Positions 1-10,390 of a stretch of DNA of 64,000 nt are shown here, one piece after another (within the stretch, counting starts at the first letter, position 1; every line of letters begins with the position of its first letter). Location of the stretch: positions 620,001 to 684,000 of the forward strand of contig JAPNXP010000004.1 in assembly GCA_028753945.1 (NCBI GenBank). The letters run 5' to 3'. A model generated the notes under the pieces. That model saw only the letters and a program-made list of their open reading frames with translations. It searched no databases and had not been told where the DNA came from. Made by a program: the position numbers and the translations under genes. The DNA comes from Hexactinellida sp. DTS-2022. Lineage: Eukaryota; Porifera; Hexactinellida.

Positions 1-90
1 TAGATTCCACTAGATTCCACTAGGTTCCACTAGATTCCACTGGATTCCACTAGATTCCACTGGATTCCACTAGATTCCACTAGATTCCAC
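1..90. repeat. 10-bp tandem repeat (TAGATTCCAC)n
   Basis: Nine back-to-back copies of a 10-bp unit, tagattccac, with single-base variants (taggttccac, tggattccac). The array runs off the left edge of the window, so its full length is unknown. It stops abruptly before the T/G-rich 5' part of a Helitron-like element. Confidence 0.9.
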
Positions 91-99
91 TATTCAGTC

Positions 100-502
100 A
101 GCCCCCAATTGTTGTGTGTTTGTGTGTTTGTCCAGAATTGATTGGAAAGACTACGAGTCCCAGAAAGCTGAAAATTTAGATCCTAGGGTAATTTTGTACT
201 GCGACAACGATCTATTGGTTTTTGAAGAGAAATACGTATTCACATTTAAAAATGACAAAATACAGTATGTTAGCCAATTAAATTCGAGGGTTTATTAGTA
301 TGGATCAGATTTGAATTTACAAATTACATTGTGTAGCATTCTTATTAAGGGGACTTTATGAGGAATATATTTAATACACCACAGAGATGTATAATTCTAA
401 ATGATTACTTTCAAGACGTAGTAAGGCCGCGCAGCGGTCGCCAATTGAGGCGTGAAGCGCCGAACCGTTGCAAAGCGACCGAGACCGAAGGGCTCGTATT
501 AA
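100..502 (+). mobile_element. Helitron-like element, 5' end truncated
   Basis: The T/G-rich start (gtgtgtttgtgtgtttgtcc) and the end (gaccgaagggctcgta) match other Helitron-like copies here, for example 7214-7692 and 23809-24310. Near the 3' end are short hairpins around ggccgcgcagcggtcgcc and gttgcaaagcgacc. The usual TCTATATTATTAA start is missing, probably lost into the 10-bp array. There is no coding capacity. Inference: a non-autonomous rolling-circle element. Confidence 0.55.
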
Positions 503-566
503 TAATACAGAATGTGACAAGTATCAATTGCATTATGCCAATTTAGTGTGACAGCATTATACAAAT

Positions 567-955
567 TGTTTGGACATTATCCATATTGCTGGGCATTATG
601 CATATTGTTTGGACATTATGCATATTGCTGGACATTATGCAAATTGTCTGGTTGGTATGATGGCATTATGCAAATTGCTGGACATTATGCAAATTGTCTG
701 GTTGGTATGATGGCATTATGCAAATTGCTGGACATTATGCAAATTGTCTGGTTGGTATGATGGCATTATGCAAATTGCTGGACATTATGCAAATTGTCTG
801 GTTGGTATGATGGCATTATGCAAATTGCTAGACATTATGCAAATTGTCTAGTTGGTATGATGGCATTATCCAAATTGCTACAAAAACCAGCATTATGCAT
901 AATGCCCAGGCAATATGCAAATTGCTACAAAAACCAGCATTTTGCATATTGCCCA
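567..955. repeat. 50-bp satellite made of about 25-bp half units
   Basis: From about 627 to 876 the same 50-bp unit (starting gctggacattatgcaaattg and containing gttggtatgatgg) recurs with near identity. The flanks on both sides hold degenerate half units based on cattatgcaaattg and cattatgcatattg. The 50-bp unit looks like a dimer of a 25-bp ancestor. Open frames across it follow from the repeat and are not genes. Confidence 0.9.
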
Positions 956-956
956 G

Positions 957-2449
957 TGGATCCCAGAATAGCGGCAGTACGGGTGGAGCTAGGAGAGCGT
1001 CTACAGGCATACGGTGGTCTTTTCTATTAATTCTGGATCAACACACAGACAAAAACAATTGTGTTTTTAAATATATGAGCCCGTCGGCCTCGGTCGCTTT
1101 GCGACGGATCACAACCTTTGATAGGTCCTGTTGGACACTATGCAACACAAATAACGGCTGCTTGGCGGCGTTATCCTCCTCAAAAAACATTCATAATTAA
1201 TAAGTTGAACTTGTGACTTGGATTGTAAATTACTCGCACTTAATTTAGTTCAGTGTCTGCTATTCGGGAGCCAAGGTATGCCAAATAATTAATTAATGCC
1301 ATTTACTATTGCTTTTGTATAATAAATTGTTGAATAAATTATTCTCCTTACACTCATCGATTTGCCATGTATAATGAAGATAAATCCTGGGCTAGTAAAT
1401 TGCTATCAAAATTGGTAGTAATCACATGGATATTTTATTGACGTAACTGACAGTAAATTACCAAAGGAACTAACGTAAGTGATGGGAACAAAACTGCATT
1501 AATCAAAGCATGCAATTTTGGAAATATATAGGTGAAGAATACTAAATAATCAACCTCAATTGTGTAGTGAGGCAGCAGTAAGAAGTTATATTCTTTTAGT
1601 AACTGGCGTCAATAAAAAAGTGAAAAATTATACAAATTCGAAGAAAGATATAATATAATATTTTTCAAATTTAATGTGACAAATTTTGTGCAGACTGAAC
1701 CAAAGTTTCAAGGGCTGAATCCCAATTAGTTTCTACGTGACATCATAAACCCATAAAACGCTATACGTGTGTCTCATTTTATGTTGTTTTATTATCTAAA
1801 ATTGTGGCGAATTGGGTAAAAAACTGAGAGGGAATTCCCAAATATGTGCTTTCAATGCCTCTCATGACGTCATAATCACTTTATTTTGTTAAAACAACAA
1901 CAGTAGATATTACCCCAGCATGCAAGTTTTAAGTTCTCTAAAGCATATGATGTTTCCTATTAATTCTGGAGTGACAAACAAACATACACAAAAACAAACA
2001 AACACAGAAAAATGTGCTATTAATATACTGTATCTAAAGATGCTAGTAGAAGATAAAACATGACCCAAATTTGTTAAAAAGGATTCTAAGTAGTAACTAC
2101 GTGGTGATGTTACAAATCGTTCGAATACCACACACAGAGCAGGAGTACTTCATAAACAAGTGATAGTCCTACATTGTTTACCAAAGTGTTTATAATCATT
2201 ATTACAAAGTCCACATTACTTATTTCTTTTTCTTTCATATATCAATTCTTACCATTTGATTTCTCGGACGTAGTCTTACTTTATTTTAACTATCGTCACA
2301 ATTTGCACTAGCAAAGTAAATCTACACAATGTATTTAAATTTGAGAGGTAAACAATTTTCCAGTAATTGTGTACTTATTTATTTATAAACTATTTGTGTT
2401 TGAACTTTTAGAATCATTTTATCTCGAATTCAACATCATTGAGGATAAC
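957..2449. repeat. Duplicated upstream block of gene copy 1
   Basis: This stretch recurs upstream of gene copies 2 (about 9638-11725) and 3 (about 24350-26011). It starts with a shared 110-bp piece (cccagaatagcggcagtacg) and continues with a Helitron-like 3' end in minus orientation (gagcccgtcggcctcggtcg, 1075 onward). AT-rich DNA follows up to the coding region. The T/G-rich landmarks near 1960-2010 look like the element's 5' part. No gene is seen. Any promoter must lie in the last few hundred bases, where the copies remain alike. Confidence 0.75.
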
Positions 2450-3532
2450 ATGATCAGCTCTATTATCTACGAAATTAAAACATCTTGGAAAGCGAAGCTA
2501 CTTTTGTTCGTTTTTATGTGTTACATTACAATCCACATCATATTATTAAAGGAATATCTCATCAGTCTAAGTCCGAAAGTGCAATTAGGTAAAGTTATTC
2601 CATATTTTACAAGTGACCACTTTGCACAAAAGAAATTTGCATACCTCGTCCAGACTGAACAATGTCTATCTGAAAGATTAATGTTGTCTGAATATTTATC
2701 AAATTCTACTGAATGTCAATGCGATGTAATTGTTTTCGGTTATGAGGGAAAATGTTTGGATACTAGACATAATCACATTGTTTATTTATATGAACCAAAT
2801 TCAACATTAAATACCGGGAAAAATCTTCTATATTCAATTGCCAGAAAACGGAATGTGTCATATCTCTATTACATTTTCCTTGATGGGGATGTTTATTTCA
2901 ATTACAATGAAGCAATTGCTCCAAAAGCTATGTTGACAAAATCTCCGTTGCGTTCCTTTGAGCAGTTTTTAATTGAACAAGAGCCCGGAATAGGTGTGAC
3001 AGATTTTTTCCCACATCATGGTGTAAAATTCATTATCCCAAGAGTGCAGAAGAATTGCATGGTTAATGCGAAAACAGACCTATCAAATAGAACTTCCATC
3101 GATTCACTTTACCTTACCTCTGTTCATTTCGATGCATTGTTTAACGCATTCCATCGTGAAATTGTGGACGAAATCCTACCTTATATTCTCGATTATGATA
3201 AATTTAATTGGTTTTATAGCCAGCATCATCTCATAACTTTAATTGAGCTCAAGTTTAGAGGACAGGTTATGCTATTCCGACCTGTTATTGCCAACAATCC
3301 AATGCATAGCGAATATCCCCAAGGCATCGAACATCTCGCTATAGATTGGCCCAAAATCGTAAAGAAAATAGTGTTGACAATGCCTAAAAGGTATCAAGAT
3401 AATGTTTGGGTGAATCAGTTAATTGAAGATCCTATGGACTATACAGATAATTCTCTGACAATGTGCTTTACACGACCAATACATCATTCGTTTAAAATGT
3501 ATTCCCATTTTGAACTAAATTGGTCAGTATAG
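2450..3532 (+). CDS. Type II membrane protein, putative glycosyltransferase-like, copy 1
   Basis: 360 aa, single exon. I start at the ATG at 2450 (MISSII), which aligns with the other copies; an upstream in-frame extension begins only at GTG. Visible parts are a short basic cytosolic tail (KTSWKAK), one hydrophobic segment at about residues 16-33, then a luminal-type domain with paired cysteines (CQCD), a GKNLLY motif and FLDGDVYF. The DGD resembles the metal-binding DXD of GT-A glycosyltransferases. N-glycosylation sequons (NST, NVS, NRT, NNS) support a luminal domain. The C-terminus FELNWSV is shared by all copies. The glycosyltransferase role is inference; no enzyme family is identified with certainty. 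Variable window after GIGVTD: FFPHHG. Confidence 0.8.
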   Translation: MISSIIYEIKTSWKAKLLLFVFMCYITIHIILLKEYLISLSPKVQLGKVIPYFTSDHFAQKKFAYLVQTEQCLSERLMLSEYLSNSTECQCDVIVFGYEGKCLDTRHNHIVYLYEPNSTLNTGKNLLYSIARKRNVSYLYYIFLDGDVYFNYNEAIAPKAMLTKSPLRSFEQFLIEQEPGIGVTDFFPHHGVKFIIPRVQKNCMVNAKTDLSNRTSIDSLYLTSVHFDALFNAFHREIVDEILPYILDYDKFNWFYSQHHLITLIELKFRGQVMLFRPVIANNPMHSEYPQGIEHLAIDWPKIVKKIVLTMPKRYQDNVWVNQLIEDPMDYTDNSLTMCFTRPIHHSFKMYSHFELNWSV

Positions 3533-3834
3533 GTGTTTGGTTTTGCATCCATTGAATCTCTTCTAAGTGTCTAATTCTAATACTTGTATTCGTAGGATCT
3601 CCGATAGTATGTAGCAGTACACAACTACACATCACTTAAATCCACCTAAATGTTGAATGAATTTCAATTGTTTATCTTAGAACATCATTGTTATTTGACT
3701 TAATTTAATTTATGTTATGCCTCTTAGTAGTTTATATATCTATCTATCTATTAATATCTCTATATTTTATATGAACACAATTGTTGAATGTTTGTGTGTG
3801 TGTGTGTCCAGAAATTATACGATAGACCTTAAGC

Positions 3835-4145
3835 CAGTGGTTTTCAACCTTCTTTTGTACTACGGAACCCCTAAATTCTTTGTGGCAGCACGCGGAATCC
3901 TACACTTCTAATTCCTCTAAGAATATATTTATAACAAATTTAATTACATTTATTTATTAGCTAGTAGTACATAGTACAGTTTTAATGTGAGATCTGTGAT
4001 TGTTTAATTTTGCATATTTCTTTTATTCGTGGTATGATAGTAAATAAGTTTTTTTTAAAGTATTTCCGAATGACTATTATGAGTCTCTGATGTATTTACA
4101 TCGATTTGCCAATAATCCCGCGGAACCCTTGGGTTCCGAGGAATG
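3835..4145. mobile_element. hAT-type MITE with 8-bp target duplication
   Basis: Starts CAGTGGTTTTCAACCTT and ends gggttccgaggaatg. It is flanked on both sides by the exact 8-bp duplication ccttaagc (3827-3834 and 4146-4153). The start and the TSD length are typical of hAT elements. The left part of the same MITE is present downstream of gene copy 2 (13107 onward), so the insertion predates that duplication. Confidence 0.85.
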
Positions 4146-4153
4146 CCTTAAGC

Positions 4154-4860
4154 TCTAGAAATCGAATTTTTCAGCAGGGATAATTTACACGCTGACAACG
4201 ATCTATTGGTTTTCTAATCGAAATAACGGGATTTTGACGTCATAAAAGCACATATTTGAGAATAACTCTCAGTTTTAACCCGACTCTCCCAAAACATTTA
4301 CCGATTTACGGGGATATGACGTCACATAAGAATTATTTTGGTTCAACTCTTACAATTTAATTCAGTCGTTGCACAATTTTGTCACATAATAAATATATTA
4401 TTTCCATTGTTTAAATAATAAATATTCCAAGATCATAGCGAGGACTGACATTTCTTTGTCATATTATAGTTTCATGATGATTGAAGTGATATTACAAAAT
4501 TTCAATATTCAATTAATTTCTCAGATCATTTAAATAAATAACAAATCGTCAAATACATTCAAAAACAACATAAAATATTTTGAATCAATTTTCAAGTTAT
4601 TTCCAAATATCTAAGTCATTTTCCAAATAAATAAAGTATTGAGAAAACAACATCAACAAATAATACAAAATTGAATATCAAGTGGCTGGTGACACTCACT
4701 AAATAGTTACTGAAATGTCATTTACTAGTATTATTTAAATTAGTATAATCTATATGAGGGGCTGATCCCCCCCCTCAATCAAAGGTAGGGGGGCTATAGC
4801 CCCCTAGCCCCCCTGCTTCCGCCGCCCTTGATTATGAGTGATATTTTGAGGAGGGTAAGG
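4154..4860. other. Intergenic stretch, no gene seen
   Basis: AT-rich sequence without a supportable gene. It contains a short G/C-run block at about 4755-4815 (ggggctgatcccccccc and following), ending cttccgccgcccttg. That end looks like the edge of a hAT-type MITE, but I cannot place its other end. Confidence 0.6.
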
Positions 4861-4861
4861 C

Positions 4862-4975
4862 CGCCAAGGTCGTTAGTTGTGTTGAGTAGTGTCTAACACG
4901 AACAAGTAATGGTAGCGATGCGACCTTGTGAGAGAGTGATCTGTCGCGAGGCGACCGAGACCGAAGGGGTCGTAT
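4862..4975 (+). mobile_element. Helitron-like 3' end fragment
   Basis: Shares the terminal gcgaccgagaccgaaggggtc with the other Helitron-like copies, preceded by the hairpin gtcgcgaggcgac. The loop differs (GAG instead of AAA) while the stem is kept. The upstream wording (gtgtctaacacgaac, gtgagagagtgatc) matches the longer copy at 50764-51984. That copy has a MITE inserted exactly here, so this fragment serves as its empty site. Confidence 0.65.
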
Positions 4976-5348
4976 TATTATAGTTACATTAATGTCCTGT
5001 AGTTGTTCTCCCGATATAGACGATTATAATGGATATAATATTAAGGTATTGTTGTTAAAATAAATCTTACGTGTTCCATTATTTAAAGCTATACCTATAC
5101 CTATTATACTAATGGGAATACAGTGGAACTCGTTTACTACGTACTGTTCTCAAATAACCGACTTTTCTTCCTATCTGATCAATTATAAATGATTTGGTAT
5201 AGACCTCGTATAGACGTACCAATTTATATTCCCAACTAAATAAAATGTATTCATTTTAATTCGGTTAGTACGGACTCTAGAAAACTATGAGCAGAACTAC
5301 ACTTGTAGGGGTTCATTTGAGGGGGGCCCCATAATTTTGGGGGACACC

Positions 5349-5936
5349 CAGTAGCGTAGCAATAGGCGGTTCATTGAACCAGGGCCCCCGATGTCTCGGG
5401 GGCCCCCAAAGGCATACCTGCCAACCTATTTGTGTAATATCCCTGTACAGGGCTCCAATTTTCCACTGTACATTGGCCAAAATCCCTATACACCTCCCAA
5501 AATTTTTCTCGCTCGCCCAGGAATTACTGTACGTACACTTATTTATAAAAATTAGCACGCTTGAATAAATATATAAACCAACTTGTGCCATTATGTGGTC
5601 AATGTAGAATGCATGGCAGAAAATACTATCATCACTGTAGACATTTTAGGCATTATTTGACTAATAATTAGTAAATTCAAAATCCCTGTACGCCTGTACA
5701 GAACAGCCAAAATGGTTAAAATCCCTGTACGGTTGGCAGGTATGCAAAGGTTCCAAAATTCTTCATATGCAGATATACTTCGTCAAAATGCGGGAAATGC
5801 CATTTCCGAACCCAAATTTACTCAGATGCATGCCGCGAACTTCCTTAAATTTACTACTCCAATTTGAACTAGTGGGACCAGGGGCCCCGGCACATACTTT
5901 TGAACCGGGCCCCCCGAAACCCTAGCTACGCCACTG
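5349..5936. mobile_element. hAT-type MITE, host of a nested MITE
   Basis: Ends are CAGTAGCGTAGCAATAGG and ccctagctacgccactg, an imperfect terminal inverted repeat. An exact 8-bp duplication gggacacc lies at 5341-5348 and 5937-5944. Inside are G/C-run blocks and a second complete MITE (5413-5744) with its own duplication, which gives the order of insertion. Confidence 0.9.
5413..5744. mobile_element. CATACCTGCCAACC MITE, copy A, 6-bp TSD
   Basis: Inverted ends catacctgccaacc and ggttggcaggtatg, with exact 6-bp duplications caaagg at 5407-5412 and 5745-5750. The inside is full of ccctgtac/gtacaggg words. A longer relative is at 8209-8641. A 6-bp duplication excludes hAT, Tc1/mariner and PIF/Harbinger; superfamilies such as Dada or IS3EU are possible, but the assignment is open. 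Confidence 0.88.
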
Positions 5937-5944
5937 GGGACACC

Positions 5945-6240
5945 CCCCATTTTTTCCACTTTTTGGATTCGATTTTGGGGGGGGCTCCCCTAAATGAGAG
6001 ATACCCCCATTTATTTAAATTTTCCAGGGTATTTGGGGAGGCCCCCCCCCCCTATTTTATGGGGGGCCTCTCCAGATGATAAGTTGGATTTCGTATTTAG
6101 GGGTACCCCTCCAATTTTTCGGGGTGACCCCCATTAAGATTAGGGGTTATATTTTAATTTGGGGGGTACTCCCCATTTACAAGATCCTATCTGATAAGTC
6201 TGATTATGAATCTAATTCTCTAAATTACATCTAAAAAATT
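5945..6240. repeat. G/C-run repeat block
   Basis: Alternating runs of six or more G and C (ggggggggctcccc, ggccccccccccccta) separated by AT-rich spacers with recurring wording (atgagagatacccccat, ggggtacccctcc). Similar blocks occur at 22810-22995 and 27590-27935. They stand out sharply from the AT-rich background. No coding sense is seen. Confidence 0.7.
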
Positions 6241-6279
6241 ATTGTACTAATCTTCTAAAATCTGTCTAGATAAATAATG

Positions 6280-6402
6280 CACGGGCGTCGCACGGCTCTG
6301 AAAACTTTCCGGCCAACCCAGAACCTCCTATAAAATATAGTAGAATAAATGAAAACTGGTCCGGCCATGGCCGGACCAGCCGGACCGCGTGCTACGCCTA
6401 TG
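6280..6402. mobile_element. hAT-like MITE (CACGGGCGTCGCAC ends), copy 1
   Basis: Ends cacgggcgtcgcac and gtgctacgcctatg form an imperfect inverted repeat, and the inside contains ggtccggccatggccggacc. A second copy is at 50795-50944. No clean duplication is visible around this copy. Confidence 0.7.
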
Positions 6403-6639
6403 ATATGTTTGAGAAAATTTGTCTGAATCACAGTGGCGTAGCCAGACATTTAGGCCAACCTGGGCACACTTGGGGCACTCACCCACGGCGTAGCCAGAAG
6501 AAAATCTAGGGGGTCAAAGGTAAATTCAGCCAGCGTAGCGAGCGATCTAAAGGGGGCTAAATCGCCGGCTTAGGTGTGTAATCCACAGATTTTTCACATA
6601 CACTTTTCACAGAGTGTATGTGAAAAACCAGGGCATTAT

Positions 6640-7205
6640 TGTTCTTGCTGGAACTAGTCATACAATCATTCATAATAAATATAATAAACAAATCCTAAAT
6701 TGCAGCTGTTCCGCCGCATTTCCCTTTGTAGGCACTATCTTTTGTGGCTACTTGCTAGGAATGGATAGTGCCTCCAAAGGAGCATGCTGTCGGCACTATT
6801 TCAGAAAGGTATTTCAGAAGGAAATGATCCTTAGAGTGGTGGAAGTTTCGTTTTAGCTCACTTCATTTTATAGATATTCAAGTTTCAGTAGAATATAATA
6901 TGTGGTGAGTCAGCATTTCTTGTGTTCGTGTTGGGTGAACCCAAACAACCCATTCGAAATATAAATTCACAAAATTGTAAAAGCACATTTTTTTAACGAT
7001 GTCATCATCACCTCATGGTGTCAAGACCCACTTGTATAGGTGGTACGTGGCAAAAGGACCAATTGATAAATTGAAAGTTTGTTTCTATTTTATATCATTT
7101 CTGAGATTAATGAAATTTAGCTAATTAGTATAAATATTTGATTAATTTATTAATAATTTATCACCATTATTATGTACAGCTAAATCAATTATTTGCAATA
7201 ATTAT
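6640..7205. repeat. Foldback repeat family, copy a
   Basis: Contains the hairpin at 6699-6797. Downstream it carries sequence also found at 59060-59460 (cgatgtcatcatcacctca, tataggtggtacgtggca). It therefore belongs to the same repeat family as the 55.8-59.5 kb cluster. There is no coding sense; an open frame across the hairpin is incidental. Confidence 0.7.
6699..6797. repeat. Foldback hairpin, copy a
   Basis: Left arm ttgcagctgttccgccgcat ... ggcactatc; right arm gatagtgcctccaaagg ... ctgtcggcac. This is the most diverged of five copies of one long hairpin (others at 56322, 56748, 58033, 58900). Confidence 0.75.
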
Positions 7206-7213
7206 TAATCTAA

Positions 7214-7692
7214 ATTGAATTTCAATATAATATGAGCCCTTCGGTCTCGGTCGCTTTGTAACAGATCGGTGCTACGCACCTCAAGTTAACGGCCGCTGTG
7301 CGGCCTTACACCTCACCCTTTCTGCCATGGAAAATGGTAGAAAGGGACGTTATATACAACCTTTTCTACCATTTTCCATAGTCTTAACTTGTTTACCAAT
7401 AATACCCGTCAGAAGCTAACTTCTAAGTCGATTTTGAATTTTGATTAATTTCCTTACCTATTTTGTGTAAACAACAACAACAAATATTCATATTACAAAT
7501 TTATAAACCCGAAATTCGAAATCAGCATACTTGTTTACCTAATATAGCATTTGTTTACCCATTATAACATTTGGAAGTTAGTTTATATCCCAATATTAAT
7601 TGCGGTTTCTATTCCCCCATCACTTTAATACAATCCGGACAAACAAACACACAAACACACAAACACACATCAATCGAGATTTAATAATATAG
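7214..7692 (-). mobile_element. Helitron-like element, complete-looking
   Basis: On the minus strand it starts atctatattattaaatctcg with a G/T-rich tract (gtgtgtttgtgtgtttgtcc) and the landmark ccggattgtatta. It runs about 480 bp to the shared 3' end ggctcat. Hairpins ggccgc/gcggcc and ggtgcgtagcacc lie before the end. It is non-coding and so non-autonomous. The terminal GTCGC stem is degraded here (gttacaaagcgac). Confidence 0.7.
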
Positions 7693-7739
7693 ATTTGAAT
7701 TCAGCGCACTCGATAACCCCAATGATCTAATTGGAAGCG

Positions 7740-8790
7740 TCTCTCTATATGTTAAATACAGACTGAATTAAGTCTAATTATAATTAAGTCCGTAAGATTA
7801 TTCTTGCAGAAGGAAATATAAATTATATAATCACATATTCTGTCGTTGTTATGGAATTTATACTCTTTGTTTTCAATTAGAAAATAGAAGCCTACTCGAT
7901 CTCACAAGTTGATTCACTTAGAATTATCGCAAGGGGGTGAAACAATATAATTAGATATAACACTTTCAATTGTACTGAGTGTTAGTAAACAAAGGGAGTT
8001 TGCAACTCAATTACGGCACAAACGGAGCCCAATTTGAAGATTCGTCTGTGTAAAGGTGTAGAATTTAATTCTCCATCGAATGCATATAAATTTAATTTTC
8101 GGGCTCTATTTATTGTTCCTTTTCTAACATTGAATAGGTTCAAAAATATTTCCTAAAATTGTAGTAAAATCGTAACCCCAGGTGCACATCTGTAACCCAT
8201 AAGACACCCATACCTGCCAACCTATTTGAGTCATATCCCTGTACAGGGCTCCAATTTTCCCCTGTACATTGGCCAAAATCCCTGTACACCTCCCAAAGAT
8301 TTCTCGCTCGCTGCGCTCGCTCGTCCAGGGAATTACTATACACTTACATTGTAAAATTAGCACTTTGGAAAGGAGAAAAAGCATTAAATTATATATTGTA
8401 CAGGAAATCCCTGTACTCTTGAACAAATATATAAACCAGTTGTGCCTTTATGTGATCAATGCAGGATGGATGGCAGAATATACTATCATCACTGTAGACA
8501 TTTTTAGGCATTACTTGACTCAAGTTAGTAAATTAAAAATCCCTGTACAAATTGAATAAATCCCTGTACGCCTGTACAGAACAGCCAAAATGTTTAAATC
8601 CCTGTACTGTACAGGGAATTCCTGTACGGTTGGCAAGTATGGGCACCTGTCCTGAAAATTTGGGCTCTTAGTTAATAGAAGTCTGTTCTGTGGAGAGGAT
8701 AAGGAAGGAAAACTAACCAAAGCAGTATGATTAGAACTGGGCCACTATAGTATAGTATAGTCGGAACAGTAATAAATGGGATAGGGCATC
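7740..8790. repeat. Dispersed repeat split by a MITE
   Basis: The pieces either side of the MITE at 8209-8641 together match, in reverse orientation, a continuous stretch at about 56440-56700. Both have the wording cgtaaccccaggtgca and gagcccaaattttcagg in the same order. The right part also matches 34290-34430 in reverse. The related copy is the uninterrupted, empty version of this site. Confidence 0.75.
8209..8641. mobile_element. CATACCTGCCAACC MITE, copy B
   Basis: Ends catacctgccaacc and ggttggcaagtatg. Flanks gacacc (8203-8208) and ggcacc (8642-8647) match at 5 of 6 bases. The empty site near 56510 reads ...atgagaacctgtcc, with a single copy of the target, which confirms insertion with a 6-bp duplication. 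At 433 bp it is longer than copy A (332 bp). Confidence 0.88.
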
Positions 8791-8793
8791 GGA

Positions 8794-9188
8794 CAGAGAT
8801 GGAACCGGTCGGGATTTTCATGACCCAACCCGACCGGTGCAGTTGGAAATTTGACCCGACCCGACCGGCCGGTCGACCGGTCAATCATAGCTAGCAATAA
8901 TTTATAAATAATAGAATAAGAATCTACTGTAGTGTCATGTCATATAATTTAGGAATAAATATAATGGTCATAGCCATTTAAGGAAGCCTCCTTTAAGACT
9001 ACTAAGCTCTCAAGGGCTATTGGAGCCAGATTGAATCAAAACAAATTATGATATTATGATATCGAATTGATCAATAGAGATCTCGACCGGCCGGTCAAGG
9101 TTCGACCGGCCGGTCAAAGTTCCGACCTTACCCGACCCGACCGGACCGGTCGACCAGTGCCGGTCAGACCCGACCAGTTCCGTCTCTG
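8794..9188. mobile_element. hAT-like MITE rich in CCGGTCGACCGG palindromes
   Basis: Inverted ends cagagatggaaccggtcggg and cccgaccagttccgtctctg differ at two positions. Next to each end is a cluster of gaccggccggtcgaccggtc words that can fold on themselves. The CAGAG(A)TGG start fits hAT. Flanking duplications are not clean (gcatc is shared but offset). Confidence 0.7.
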
Positions 9189-9199
9189 GAGCATCCCAT

Positions 9200-9637
9200 A
9201 CAAGCTATAATATTATATAATACTAGCGTACTATGCTTTCTCGGTCAACACCGAACCTACCACACCTGCTCTTGCGGGCCTGTCATATATACTATGTGAA
9301 TATTTTGGACATTTACTAATCTTTATGTCTAAGATTACCAAAACAAATTTAAACTTCTCTTCCATGTGTTTTTCTTTATACCCTACCCTACCAAACTAGT
9401 CGTACACTAACTTCTGCGTTGAAATTAATGGACAAGAATATAATCAATAACCTTGGCGCGTGAGTCAATGATCTGTCTTGTTTCTTACAAACAGCTGACA
9501 TTTCGAAGGTCGTTTCATAAATTCAATGATTTTTGTACGAACCAATAGATTAATTTCTTCTTTCCTGTAAAGCCACCAACTGAGTGCCCTATAAAAACAG
9601 TTTCCATCAGGGATAATTGATATCTTCTAGTATCCCA
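9200..9637. other. Intergenic stretch, no gene seen
   Basis: AT-rich, no supportable gene or repeat boundary beyond a short hAT-like edge word (accacacctgctcttgcggg) near 9260. Confidence 0.5.
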
Positions 9638-10389
9638 GTAGATCCTAGAATAGCGGCAGTGCGGATGGAGCTAGGAAAGCGTCACAGGCGTACGGTGGTC
9701 TTTCCTATTAATTATGGATCAACACACAGACAAAGAACAATTGTGTTTTTAAATATACGAGCCCTTCGGTCTCGGTCGCTTTGCGACAGATCGGTGCTAC
9801 GCACCTCAAGTTAACGGCCGCTGTGCGTCCTTACTCCTCACATTTTCTACCATGGAAATGGTAGATAGGGACGTTATGATTTTGATTTTCATTAATTTGT
9901 TTACCTATTTGTGTAAACAACAAAAACAACAAATACTCATATTAGAATTTTATAAATGCGAAATTCGTGTTCAGCACACTTGTTTACTTATAATACCTAT
10001 TGAAGGTTAACTTCTAGGTTGATTTTGAATTTTCATTAAATTGTTTAGCTATTTTGAGTGAACAACAACAACAACAACAACAAATATTCATATTAGAAAA
10101 TTTAAACGCGAAATTCGTGTTCAGCATACTTGTTTACCTATAATACCCGTTGAAAACTAACTTCTAGGTTGATTTTGAATTTTCATTAATTTGTTTACCT
10201 ATTTGTGTAAACAACAACAATAAATATTCATATTATACATTTTTAAATGCGAAATTCGTGTTCAGCATACTTGTTTACATATTATAACATTTGAAAGTTA
10301 GTGAATATCTCATATATTAATGCGGTTTCTATCCCCCCTGTCACTTTAATACAATCCGGACAAACAAACACACACACAAACAAACACAC
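9638..10389 (-). mobile_element. Duplicated edge piece plus Helitron-like element
   Basis: 9638-9756 is the 110-bp piece also found at 957-1072 and 24350-24470. From 9757 a Helitron-like 3' end in minus orientation follows (gagcccttcggtctcggtcg, then hairpins gtcgctttgcgac and ggtgctacgcacc). The internal AACAACAAC-rich module repeats two to three times. It reaches the A/C-rich tract acaaacacacacacaaac, where it is cut off by the inverted block at 10391. Confidence 0.65.
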
Positions 10390-10390
10390 A

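Noticed and set aside
844..1200. 118-codon frame in the satellite and upstream block
   Set aside because: It runs across satellite units and a Helitron-like end; content follows the repeats and differs between the unit copies.
2369..2449. Extended N-terminus of gene copy 1 (27 extra residues)
   Set aside because: It begins with GTG, not ATG, and none of the other copies has it; the ATG at 2450 aligns with the family.
6614..6856. 80-codon frame over the hairpin at 6699
   Set aside because: It reads through a foldback hairpin repeat; no sign of a protein.
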